A stretch of 64,000 nt of DNA from Adineta steineri (Eukaryota; Rotifera; Eurotatoria; Adinetida; Adinetidae). Each line of letters starts with the position of its first letter. Position 1 is the stretch's first letter. The position numbers and the translations under genes were made by a program. Where the stretch lies: positions 26,109 through 90,108 of the forward strand of contig CAJNOI010000257.1 in assembly GCA_905250115.1 (NCBI GenBank), read 5' to 3'. Positions 25,423-36,248 of the stretch are shown in pieces. Under the pieces are notes generated by a model that did not search any database, was not told the origin of the DNA, and was given only the letters and a program-made list of their open reading frames with translations.

Positions 25423-27621
25423 TCAAGCAGCTCTTTTTACTAGTTTGATCCAAACTTCTTCTGGTACGATGACTATCAGTTCACGAATGTTGAATTTGCT
25501 TTCGAGATCGTCACCGGGTAGAACTGAATACTCGCGAAGCAGTCGTACTAGCACAATTTTCATCTCGATTAATGCAAAGCGCATGCCAATACAATGCCGG
25601 GGTCCTGCTCCAAATGCTAGATAAGCCATTGGATGTCGTTTGGTTTTATGACGCTCGGGAAGGAACAAATATGGATCCTCAGGACCCCAAAGCTCACGAT
25701 CGTAATGGACCGAGTATACATCAGCATGCACTAACGTACCTTCGAAAGATAAAAAATACAATTTCCTATACAGCTATTGTAAATCAGCAAAAACGTTTTT
25801 TCGAAGACATAGAAAAACTCGAAAAGGAAAATTCAGAAGCCTATGATACGATTCTTTGGTGATTTAGAAAAAGTACCTTTTTCAATTTTAATTCCTTGTA
25901 CCATTGTATCTTCGAAGGCACATCTTTGAATGCCTTGGTTATTAATGGGATACATTCTTAAGATCTCAGAAATAAACATATCCATATAGGGCATTTGAGC
26001 GACTATATCATAATCGGGATAAGTTTTTGTTTCCTCGTCGGATCTCTCATCACTGCCCAATGGAAGTTGATCGATTTCAGCTTGAAGTTTTGCAAGAACT
26101 TCGGGATGTCTGGCAAGTTCATACGTTGCATATATGCCAAAGCAGTTGATCTTGTTTCATATCCTACTACCATAAAATTAAAGACGTTGCTGATAATTTC
26201 TTCTCGAGTTAGCCGATAGTTTGCCTTGCTGCTGTCCGGTACGTCATCCTAGAAGAGAAATATATTTCTGATGCACTTTGTGTTCTATCCAACCATATAA
26301 GATTTATATTAGATCACCAATCAATCGGATTCTAGTTAAGTTTCATAGATATTATTTACATTAATTTTCTCTTCAGTTATCACTTGTAACATTAGTTGCA
26401 GAACATCAACTCGTGTAGTAGGTATCTGCTGTCGTGCCTTCACAATTGGGTGTAGACGATTGAGAAGCCACGCCATTGGTGATTCATATAACTGTTTTGT
26501 TGATATCAAGGGTAAAATATGTATATTGATGAACGCTCGTGTCGTGTTCATACCAAGAACGATTTTTCCAATGATATTTCCTATTCCAGGCGCAAGTTGA
26601 CCAAGTTTGAAAAAAATATTTAACCTAAAGTTAATGGTAAAAATCTCTTCGAGTTTTTTGAAATATATATTATCTGGATTATTTTGCATATCGGTATCGA
26701 GTCCAAATGCACATCGACCTAAATAATGAGAAAAATAATAGGCAATTAAGACCTTCTCTTAGCTTACAGAACTTTCCTTGTTTTCTCTCTCTCCAAAACA
26801 TAACTAAACATGCCTAAGAGTGTTTCTACATATACAAGAATTCGCGAAACCTTACAATTGGATTTTCAAGGATTGTGATGTCTTCGAAAGATTTCTAAGA
26901 CCTAGTAGAACGATGACTACAAATTCCGCTAACAAACAAATGATTAGCTATAAAGAAATTTTTTCGATGATATATGATTAGCAAACTAAGATCTTTTCAG
27001 AACATACACTTGTAGGCTAAATAGGAATCTTAACTGTTCTCTATCTTTATTTTGAAAGAAAGACATAAGAGTCAACTTACATATGGCGTCCATTGTCATT
27101 CGCTTATAGTATACATAGATATTGAACTGATTGTTGTTTGTTGCATGATCAGCTAATTTTTCCATAAGATTACTGATACATCCATTGATAAGTGGACTCA
27201 TCATTTTTAGTTTGGCTGCAGTGAATGTTGGATTTATTACATGACGATGTCGACGCCATTTTTCACCAGATGAAAGAAAGAGGTTATTAGCCTTACGTAC
27301 ATAAATCTCACGTCGTCCTTGAAAAACGAGAAATTGTTTGATAAAGACTTCGTGAAGAAAATCAGGATCACTAACAACAAAGGTAGGAACACTGCCTTGA
27401 TAAATTCCATAGATCTTCCCATATTGTTTCGTCCAGCTTTCAGGTTGACGGTGAAAGGATGCACAACTCCACAAGGTTCGAAGATGACCAAAGAAGAAAC
27501 GGAATGGTGGTGTGGGAATTCCGCGTTGACTAAAATATTGATAACGTTGTCGCAGAAGAAGAAGATAGTAGATCATAAGACCGATGCATATGAAAAGCAG
27601 AATTATGGATAAAAGTAACAT
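25423..27621 (-). CDS. Cytochrome P450, CYP3 clan; one frame break
   Basis: Four minus-strand exons: 27621-27081, 26718-26360, 26248-25877 and 25739-25423. They would give about 528 residues. The start has a hydrophobic anchor. The I-helix motif is GYETRST, the K-helix ExxR is EILR in SEILRMYP, and the heme loop is FGAGPRHCIG, so the catalytic residues are all present. CYP3-clan enzymes are microsomal oxidases of drugs, toxins and steroids. In the third exon an extra TA in a TATATA run near 26131-26136 shifts the frame just after the I-helix; the code resumes in the shifted frame to the exon end. This may be a sequencing or consensus error, an allele, or the start of decay. A TATATAA word lies about 35 bp before the start codon. 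Of the three introns two are about 110-140 bp and the first is about 360 bp. Confidence 0.85.
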
Positions 27622-28134
27622 TTTTTCTTGTCTAAAAAAACAAATCGCATCTGTTTATATAATTGATCATATGCGACCTTTCATTCGTGATCGAAGTACG
27701 CTAAAATACAAATTGCGTTTGATAACGAAATAGCCAAGCTTGAATGGCGCATGTCTTTTCGCTGTTTACTTCATTGATAGCCATTCTCGATCGAGAAGAG
27801 AAAAAAAACAACTACAGCCAATATCTACAAAGCACATTTATTCGTCCTCCTCGTTCGCACTAATACAAAATGGCGTACTTTTCTCATTGATTTGCATACA
27901 AAGGTGAAACTATATCGAATACTTGATACTTCTATTTCGCATCATTCAGTTTCCTCTCGTCTTTTTTGATGAGAATCAATGAATTAGTGAATAAACGAAA
28001 TATTTCTTTCGATATGTGCTCGAGTTGTAGCAATAAGAAAAGATAGATCTAAAACTCTGCTTAAACTCGAAATGCTTGATAGTTTTTATTTTTTATTCAA
28101 ACGTCTCAGTGGTTATACAGATCTTCTAAAAATT
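27622..28134. other. Upstream region of the CYP3-type gene; nothing else seen
   Basis: Holds the probable promoter of the minus-strand P450. No further gene or repeat recognised. Confidence 0.4.
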
Positions 28135-28259
28135 TGGGTGTGGGTGTGAGTGTGGGTGTGGGTGATACTTTAGCGACATTCGCAGTCTCTTCTATACCTA
28201 CACGCTCGAGATATCCTTTACTTAGAAAATATTTCAAATTTGAAGAAATTAATATATCA
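28135..28259. repeat. Telomere-like dispersed repeat, copy B
   Basis: Begins TTGGGTGTGGGTGTGAGTG and GTGGGTGTGGG, then follows the same order of words as the copy at 2134-2245 (ATACTTTA-CGACATTCGCA, AGATATC-TTTACTTAGA, GAAATTAATATATCA). The two copies are in the same orientation 26 kb apart. Confidence 0.75.
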
Positions 28260-28761
28260 TGACTATGTAAAGTTGATTGTATTATAAAACCTATAAATGC
28301 CTAATTAAAACAAGAATTCATACTTATAATTTTTAAATGTATTTCATGTCAAATCAATAGGATTGATTTTGATTATTAACTCAAAAGTTGTTCGACAACT
28401 AAAACATTCACAAATACAAATAAAATATGAAAGCAATATTACGTAATCAATATAATACTTCTTAGATTGTAGTTGATCTCTGTTATAACATCACTTTTGA
28501 AAATATTTATATTGAGATGATATTTACGCGTTTCTTCCACAGACTTGATATGACCTCGAAATCAAAACAAACGAATAGCACAGAATTCGATGAAAGAGAC
28601 AAATTGTGAAACAAATTAAAGCAATAACAAAAAAAATTCGAGTAGTTAAAAAATGCCGAAACAAGTATGACCAGAGAAAAAAAATCGAACATATAAAACG
28701 TCGAAAACTCCCAGATGAAGTTCTGAAACAATAATATTGTTTTCTCTTTTTCATCTTGAAG

Positions 28762-28826
28762 ATGAAGGTGGGACTGTGGTTGTTATGTTCTTGTCTTACC
28801 CACAACCACCCCACTCATATCCTCAA
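28762..28826. repeat. Telomere-like hairpin element
   Basis: GAAGGTGGGACTGTGGTTGT on the left, and ACCCACAACCACCCCACTC on the right; loop about 15 bp. The bases 28260-28761 before it show no gene. Confidence 0.65.
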
Positions 28827-28949
28827 GCTATAGTGCTAGCTTTGCCTCAAAGAAAAATTTGCCAGCCATATCCTAAAACGTTGTCAATAAATTTTCAGTG
28901 TATGATGTTAGATCTTTTTCTCGGCAGAATTTCATAAAATGAAATGAGA

Positions 28950-30009
28950 AAAACAATATTATTTAGTTCATAGTTAGTGACAAATACTGACGCAAAAGTC
29001 ACGATTATTTTTAATTATATACTAAATAATCCAAGTTTTTGCTAAAAAATTGCCATTTATTAAATAATTGGATTAAAATTGATTTTAATTTGTTAATCAG
29101 TTACAAAATAATCCTTTTTTTTAGATTATAATTGATAAACTAATTTCTAACCCGATTTTTAATAAAAAATCAATTATAATCTCAAATCTCATAGAATTTT
29201 ATTAAAGAATTTCGATCGATTACAATTGATTTACTTTTCTTAGATCAGATTTATATTGTCAATCTATTATAATTTCAGGAATCAATTGAAATTGATTATT
29301 TTAATGTGATTTGAACCACATTGTTTTATTTTTTAATCAGTTTTAATCCCAATGATGTTAAAATGAATTTTTGCTTGTATTTTGCTTGTCAAATTCAATT
29401 TTCTGATCATTTTTTCTGGCTCCTTAACTCAATGCATAGTGAGTACGCTAGTGGCTATCAAGTGTTCACAAATATTCCACACATTAAGACATATGATATC
29501 AATTGATGCTTAATCATATAAATGAGAATATCGTTAAACTAGATTAAAATCAATTTTTTATTGGTATTGACTGATATGGGACTTTTCATAGATTATAATC
29601 AATGATAATCGATTAAGGTTGATTATCCTCGATTATAATCTTGAGTTTGTTTAACAATAATCGTATTTATAATTTTGTTTATGACTATGACATTTTTAAA
29701 TTTGAATCGATTATGAGCGTTACAGTTTTTCAATTGGTATAATGAGAACAAAATGAATTGAATGAAAATAATAGCAAATAAATATTTTAACTTTCTGCAC
29801 AACTTTCATCATCGACAGGTAAAATGAGAAGATATCCGTTTATAAATGAAAATAACATTTTCAAATATTCTAATAAAAGTCCTTGATCGACGATTGATAA
29901 ATAATATTATCTATTTCTCTTTTTCATTTTCAATATCAATCTATGAAATCTATATTATAATTTATAAGTTTTTTTCAGTAACATTTTTCTTATATGCACA
30001 CCTTCAAAA
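28950..30009. other. AT-rich stretch with recurring GATTATAATC-type words
   Basis: Words such as ATTGATTATAATC, AATCAATTTTAATC and GATTATAATCAATGATAATC recur in both orientations from about 29000 to 29650. This is either simple-sequence drift or the remains of an AT-rich DNA element. No coding content seen. Confidence 0.4.
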
Positions 30010-30650
30010 TCTAATGACACAAATATTACCGATATTTTTGGTCATAGTTTTACCTATGCCGATGTTGAAACATTTTTAAGAGGTTCAATTCTCTGTCCAA
30101 GAAACAAAGATATTTAATTGATTAATGAACAAGTTTTGATAAATTTAAGAAAATGTTGAACAAATAAGTTTTTATGTAATCGACTCTGTAGGACATGGTG
30201 ATTGATAAGTTAATATTCCAATTGAATTTCTAAATACTTTGAATCCATCAGGATTATCATTATATAAGTTAAATTAAAAAATCGATTGTACAGTAATGCT
30301 TTTGAGAAATGTGCCGATCAACAAAGGATTGTGCAATAAAACTAGAATGATTGTTAGAGTCTTTCGTCAAAATGTGCTTCAATTTAAAAGTATTCCTGTC
30401 GCATTTTTCAGAACTGTTCATTTTATTTCTAGAATTTCTCTAGATACATCGAATGATCCAATACTTCCATTTAGCTTCATTGAACACATATTTCTAGTCC
30501 ATCTTGCATATCCAATAATAATAAATAAATCTCAATACGAAACTTTTAATAAAGTTAGTTTCTATTTTTCAAAACTCTACTTTTCTTATGATCATTTTTC
30601 TACAAGATATTCAAGATCAATGATATCTAATTATTTAAAAATTCAGTAAA
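30010..30650 (+). mobile_element. Helitron remnant: C-terminal part of the PIF1-like helicase
   Basis: The translation shows, in order, DTNITDIFGHSF, FLRGSILCPRNKDI, LINEQVL, then in a second frame LLRNVPINKGLCNKTRM, LAYPIIINKSQYETFNKV and a final SRS. These match the last third of the helicase that Helitron rolling-circle DNA transposons carry. The normal gene also has a Rep nuclease domain and the Walker motifs; neither is seen here. The frame is lost between the two blocks, with at least three stops around 30120-30290, so the copy is dead. Helitrons are reported in bdelloid genomes. I could not define the TC and CTRR termini. Confidence 0.75.
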
Positions 30651-31771
30651 AAATACCACTATGTTTAATTATATGTTTTTATTTATATTTAATAAATCAG
30701 ATACTAAACACAAACTTTTTATTAAATCAATTTTCCCTATACTATTGAAGTCCAACTCTTCACAAGAGTCTCCTGTAATATTAGAATATAATGAAAATAA
30801 TACACAGATGTGAAAGAATAACTAAAACCAATGTATTCATACCTATAAATGATTTATATTTTATTCGAATTCAATGAGTAAATACAGAAAAAAATATCTA
30901 ACAAACGACATATAAGTTCTTGGAAAAAATATGACTCTATTTTCATTGACTACAATATATTTCAAAACAAAAATCAAAATTTAACATCAACAATCTATCT
31001 TTACAAGGTTTTCTATGTATATGTTAAGAGAGTGTTAATCGGAAGCAAAAAGAGAATCGTTCTCTCGATGTTTGTTGATTTTCTCTTCATCTTTTCTCCG
31101 TTATATTTCTTTTCGATGAAAGTAAAAAGCATCGTCTCTTCCTTTGATTTTAATAAACTAATCGAATGAGAAATAAAGATTATTCACATACAATTAAGGA
31201 GACTAGTAGTCAAGGATGTAACGATGCATAATCACATTCATAGTGGCTTTCAATACGTTCTTCCATTATTCGTTTACTCTTACTAGATAATATAACAAAG
31301 ATTTATCCTTGTCCCTGATTTATAAAAAAAATGAGGATACAATCGATTTATCCTTGTATTTCTTCTTCTTCTTATACACTCCTCTGATTTATATAAAAGG
31401 AGTCTATGAAAGATATGTGTTCAGTTTTATTATACTTTCGAAATAAAAGACACGTGGACAACGTAACAAAAACTATCATCTTACGGAGTTCGTTATAAAT
31501 GGAAAAATCAACGGAGAATAAAATATCGAATTGATTAAACAATTAAAGTATCTATGATTTAAATAGATTGACAAATTATCCTTGAAACTTACAGTCGAAA
31601 AGTGTCAATGTTTTTTGCATATACTTTCTCACATTTCACGTGATTATTTTCATTTCTTCCTTTCTTCTAAAAACTCCACAAGAGATATTGCAACAACAAA
31701 AAACGTGTGAAAATGTTCGGTTGATGCAACGCCCTCCTTTTGTTTCTACAAAAAATATTTACAAAGAATAA
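30651..31771. other. Gene-free AT-rich DNA after the Helitron remnant
   Basis: No gene, RNA gene or clear repeat seen. Confidence 0.45.
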
Positions 31772-32655
31772 GAAATAAGTTCTAATTTCTTTTTATAATA
31801 TTCTCTTCTCACATGTTTTTGTAGTGTCGGATGCTATTATTTTCAGTACATATATTTGACATTTAGATCTACTTTATATTACAAATTCAGCTCTGTGTCT
31901 ATTATTGCTGGAGAGACACAAATATTACTAAAATAATCAATCTTTTTGAAAAAAAAACTTCGAATAGTGCATGTTCGATTCGTAGAACATGCTTCTTTAT
32001 ATTTATCTCTTGCGTTCTGTTATCTATTAACGTCTTTACGAAAAAGAAAATATATGAAACCTTTTTTTTACCTTGTGATCAAAACGTGCGTAGAAATTAC
32101 ATGAATAGGCAAAATAATTTTTGTGTTGATTAGGTGATATAATATTTGATAATACTTGATCAATAGAGAATATTCAGGGTGCAATTAAGGAAAGATTATG
32201 AGATGAAGAATTTGAAAATGAATTAGAGTTAAAATACTAAGTGGTGAAAAAATAAAGAGCATTTACCGCAAAAAAATGTAAGCAAATAAAGAAAAAAATA
32301 TCTGATCGACTGAAACAAGTCATAGAGCAAGGCAGAGAACAAATATATAAACATTGATTAATAATATTTTTATTCTTTATTCAGGTAAAATCGGATTTGT
32401 TATCTCATTTCGAGCAGTACTTTTTATGCAACATTGTAATCAAGTGTAATAAATACTCAAGTATTTCAAAGATTGTTTTGGTCTTTTGCATGATTTCATT
32501 GACGTTTGTGTGTCTGTAATAATAATAAATAAAGAATTGCATTTCTAATATAAAGTAGATCTAGATGTCAAGTATATGTACTGAAAATAGTAGTATCAGA
32601 CAATACGAAAACATGTAAGAAAAGAATATTACAAAAGAGAATCACAACTTATTTT
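31772..32655. mobile_element. Non-autonomous DNA element with about 125-bp inverted termini
   Basis: The left arm (31772-31895) and the right arm (32530-32655) are inverted copies. Shared words include TATTTTCAGTACATATA, AGATCTACTTTATATTA and TAATATTCT. I judge 75-80% identity by eye. The 630-bp interior has no long frame and includes a small hairpin around GCATGTTC/GAACATGC at 31968-31991. Arms this long and diverged suggest an old MITE-like insertion. Confidence 0.65.
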
Positions 32656-34682
32656 ACACCTTTTATTATTAATGATGAATACCGTTTAGACTTTTATGAT
32701 AAAAACATACTAAAAGGTGGCTAAAAAATATTGCAAATGACTCATCCTTGCTCTTGCTTTTTTACAACAATATTTTTATTTAAAATTAATTTTATAAAAA
32801 ACGAAAAAACCGATTCCTTCAGTCATTTGTTTTTGGTGATGTCGTATATTATAACTAATAGATCGTCACGAATCATATCTTTTTGAATTAGATGCTTTTT
32901 TTTTACTAAAACGAATGAATATCACAAAACAAGTATACCCGTGAACTACCTTTCTTTTTTCTTTTCTTCTGTTCTCGTATTTGTATTCATTCTCTAATAG
33001 CGCTTTTTTTCTTACTTTTCTTCTTTTTTTTTTTTTCTTCAGAATAGTTTGTATTTATTCTTTTTCTTTATTTTCTTGATATTCTTAACAGATATGAAAC
33101 AACAGTTGTCATAATTATATTCATGACATACTGTGAAATGTTTTGCATTAGCATAAGAAAAAAAAAGAAGAAAGATGACTCAGTCATATCAATACAAAAT
33201 CAAAATCAGTGAACATTAATTCTAAACTGAATAATTATTCGATCGTTACTTTAAACCACAATAAAATTGAAAAAACTAAATATTTTATTTAGATATTCAT
33301 TGTGGTAATGATAATATCGAAGTATAGAATTTATTATTATATTTTTTTATTGATTTTTACTTTTTTCTATAGTTTTTTTTGTAGTTGAGATTATATCTAC
33401 TTCGATCGTTATTCATTCTTTTAGTTTGAATGATCACATTAGTTTTATCAATGTTAAATGTGAAAATATACACGATGATACATTGAAATTATACTAGTTT
33501 TCGACTGTTTCTTGTTTAAGATTGTAGAATATTGCTGAAAGATCGTTTGATTGAATGTGAGATTTTTCTCTCTTGTTTATTATAGAAAAAGAAAATTAAA
33601 ACTTTTCGAATTCATGTATTATTTTACAGTGAATTGTGAAAATGTATTTTTTTTATGAAAATTAACCTTGATAATTTGTGATATAAAAATAATTTTTTTG
33701 TTATTCATTCAGAAATTTCATAATCAATAATTGTTAATTATTTTTATATTGTAATAAATTTAAATAGAAGAAGAATAAATGAGAATATTTTCTCATGTTA
33801 TTATAAATGTTGATGTTTAATTTGAAATATATTGTCGATGATTATAGATGACCTTGTTTTTCTGCATTGAAAAAATAAAACGTAAATGTTTATTACTGTA
33901 TTTTATATTTGATGTACTAAATGTCAACAACAAGGTGAGTGATAGATAAATATATTTTTTGTTTAATATGTTGCTGATGCACTGCGCATTAATGCATAAT
34001 TGATTATTTTCAGGTGAGCAAAACGACTAAACATCAAATAAAAAGGGAATATTTTTTTTATTAAAAGTCAGTTTTTATAACGCCATTTTGATCTAATTGC
34101 AGTCCATTTCAATTATAATGACTGAAGAACATGTTTTTCTCGATTTTTTAGTTTAAAACTCAAATTTTCGACTATTTTTCGAACTTTTCGAGTCAGTAAA
34201 TGGTAGATACAATACTAGTCCAATTGCTAATACACGTAATACATCGAAACATGATATCATCTGATGCTTAATCGTATAAGAAAAAATGCCAATAAATTAG
34301 ATTAAAATCAATTATTAAAAACTCAATCTTAATCTATTAGAGTTATATAAAATCTGTATTTGAAAACTGAAAAATCAGATTCTCGTTGATTTATATTTAA
34401 AAACAAGACCCAATCTCAATTTGATTTTTACCTATTTTTTATATGGACTATTGATGTATCCATCTATAAAAACCATTGAATAAGAAATCATTTTGATATT
34501 ATCTTTGACACAATAAATATCGATAGAATAAATAATTAATGAATCGTAATGAATATTCTCTGGTTAGCAGTAATATGGTTTTCATTATTAGTTCTGGATA
34601 TAAAATTTCATAGGAAAATAAATATTTGATTTAGCTTGTAATAGAGATGATTTTCGTATACGTGTGTATTCACGCGTATTTA
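32656..34682. other. Gene-free AT-rich DNA
   Basis: Contains a pyrimidine-rich tract at about 32945-33090 with long T runs. No gene, RNA gene or inverted repeat recognised. Confidence 0.45.
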
Positions 34683-34728
34683 TTGAGGGTGTGGATATCT
34701 CTATTTTTAACCTACACCCACACCCTCG
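34683..34728. repeat. Telomere-like hairpin element upstream of the JmjC gene
   Basis: TTGAGGGTGTGGAT on the left and CCTACACCCACACCCTCGA on the right, loop about 14 bp. It is the shortest and cleanest member of the family here. Confidence 0.75.
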
Positions 34729-34954
34729 ACATAAAACCAAAACTAAAAAATCAAAAGTTTTTGATCGTGAAAGAATACGAGTATCGTGAAGAGTTAGAGA
34801 GTGAATTTGAATATTTGATTATGAATAATTCTAATCAAGTTATTTTCTATAGAAGCTATTACACACTAGGTCCGACCAACTTGATTTAATTGTTATCAGT
34901 GATTTCAGTGAAATTTGATCATAAACTTTTAGGATAAAAATATCATCAATCATC

Positions 34955-36194
34955 ATGGATATTCCAACTTTGAAAATCACCAATGATGAATTGCAGAACT
35001 TTGTCAGTTTTGTATATAAACATGAACAACTGTTGAAAGAATTTGGAGCAATCAAAATTCAGCCTAATAGTGATTGTAAATTAGATCTGAAGAAACGTCG
35101 AAAAAACATAATTTCCTGCCCAGTTGCAGAACAGATTGCAAAGCTAAATGAAGATGAAAACATTTATTCTGTGCAAAAGGTCAATAACATGGATGAAATC
35201 ATTCCACAAAATCTATTGGTAACAGATGAATCTAGTTTTCGGTCATCATTATCTTATTCGAATAACAATAACAACCGACGACTACTGAACATTTCATTCT
35301 TACCTAATACGAGTTTCTTTTGTCGAAAAACATCTCCTACATATTTTAATATTCATCGTTTGCCCAAGCAATCACTTCTTAAACTAGGTGGTAAGAAAGT
35401 GACAGATCAAATTGTTCCATGTGTAAGAAGAGCTCATGGATCTGGTGCTATTTTTCCATTGAGCTCTGCACAACAACGCCTCTGTTCAATTAATTATCAT
35501 CATGAAGGTGGTGTTCACCATTGGTACATCATACCGACATGTGAGCGGGACGCTTTACAAAAAGCAATTGGTCATAAAGAAGTCCCTATTTGTCTTGACC
35601 ATGGACAATTACTCGTCGATCCTTCTTTATTTGCGAAACATCATATTCGTTACCATCGAGTTACACAACGTCCGAAAGAATTTGTAGTGTTAGCAGCTGG
35701 TACCCTTGTACAAGGTTTTGCGGAAGGTGCTAGTTGGAGCGAGTCAATCAATTTTGCATTACCTGGTTGGATCGAAGAAGGTTGTGCAAGTGCTGCTACT
35801 TTACAGTGCCAATGCAATAATCCAAATAACTATTCACCAAATACAATTGATGTTACCATATTTACTCACGATCTTATCGAAAAATATATTAGTTCTCATC
35901 TCAATAATGGCACTGATGATAAACCAACGACTTTAGAAGGTTTATGATCTTGTTCATAATAGTTCTTTCTACTACTCTATGTGATTTTAGATATAAGTGA
36001 CATCGATATGGGCACAGTATCAACACCACCTAGCATTGACAATAATTCACTGGATGGTATGTCGTTTTTTTTTATTCATCTGTTTGAATAATTAAGTATC
36101 AATCAGGTTGAAAAACAAGAATTAATTCTGAGTCGTTTATACTTCACAATTTTTTGGAGTATTGTCTTTGAGAATAACAATTCTGACTGTTACA

Positions 36195-36248
<54 letters not shown>

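Noticed and set aside
35502-35936. Open frames overlapping the JmjC exon in other frames
   Set aside because: They are shadows of the JmjC coding sequence with no motif of their own.
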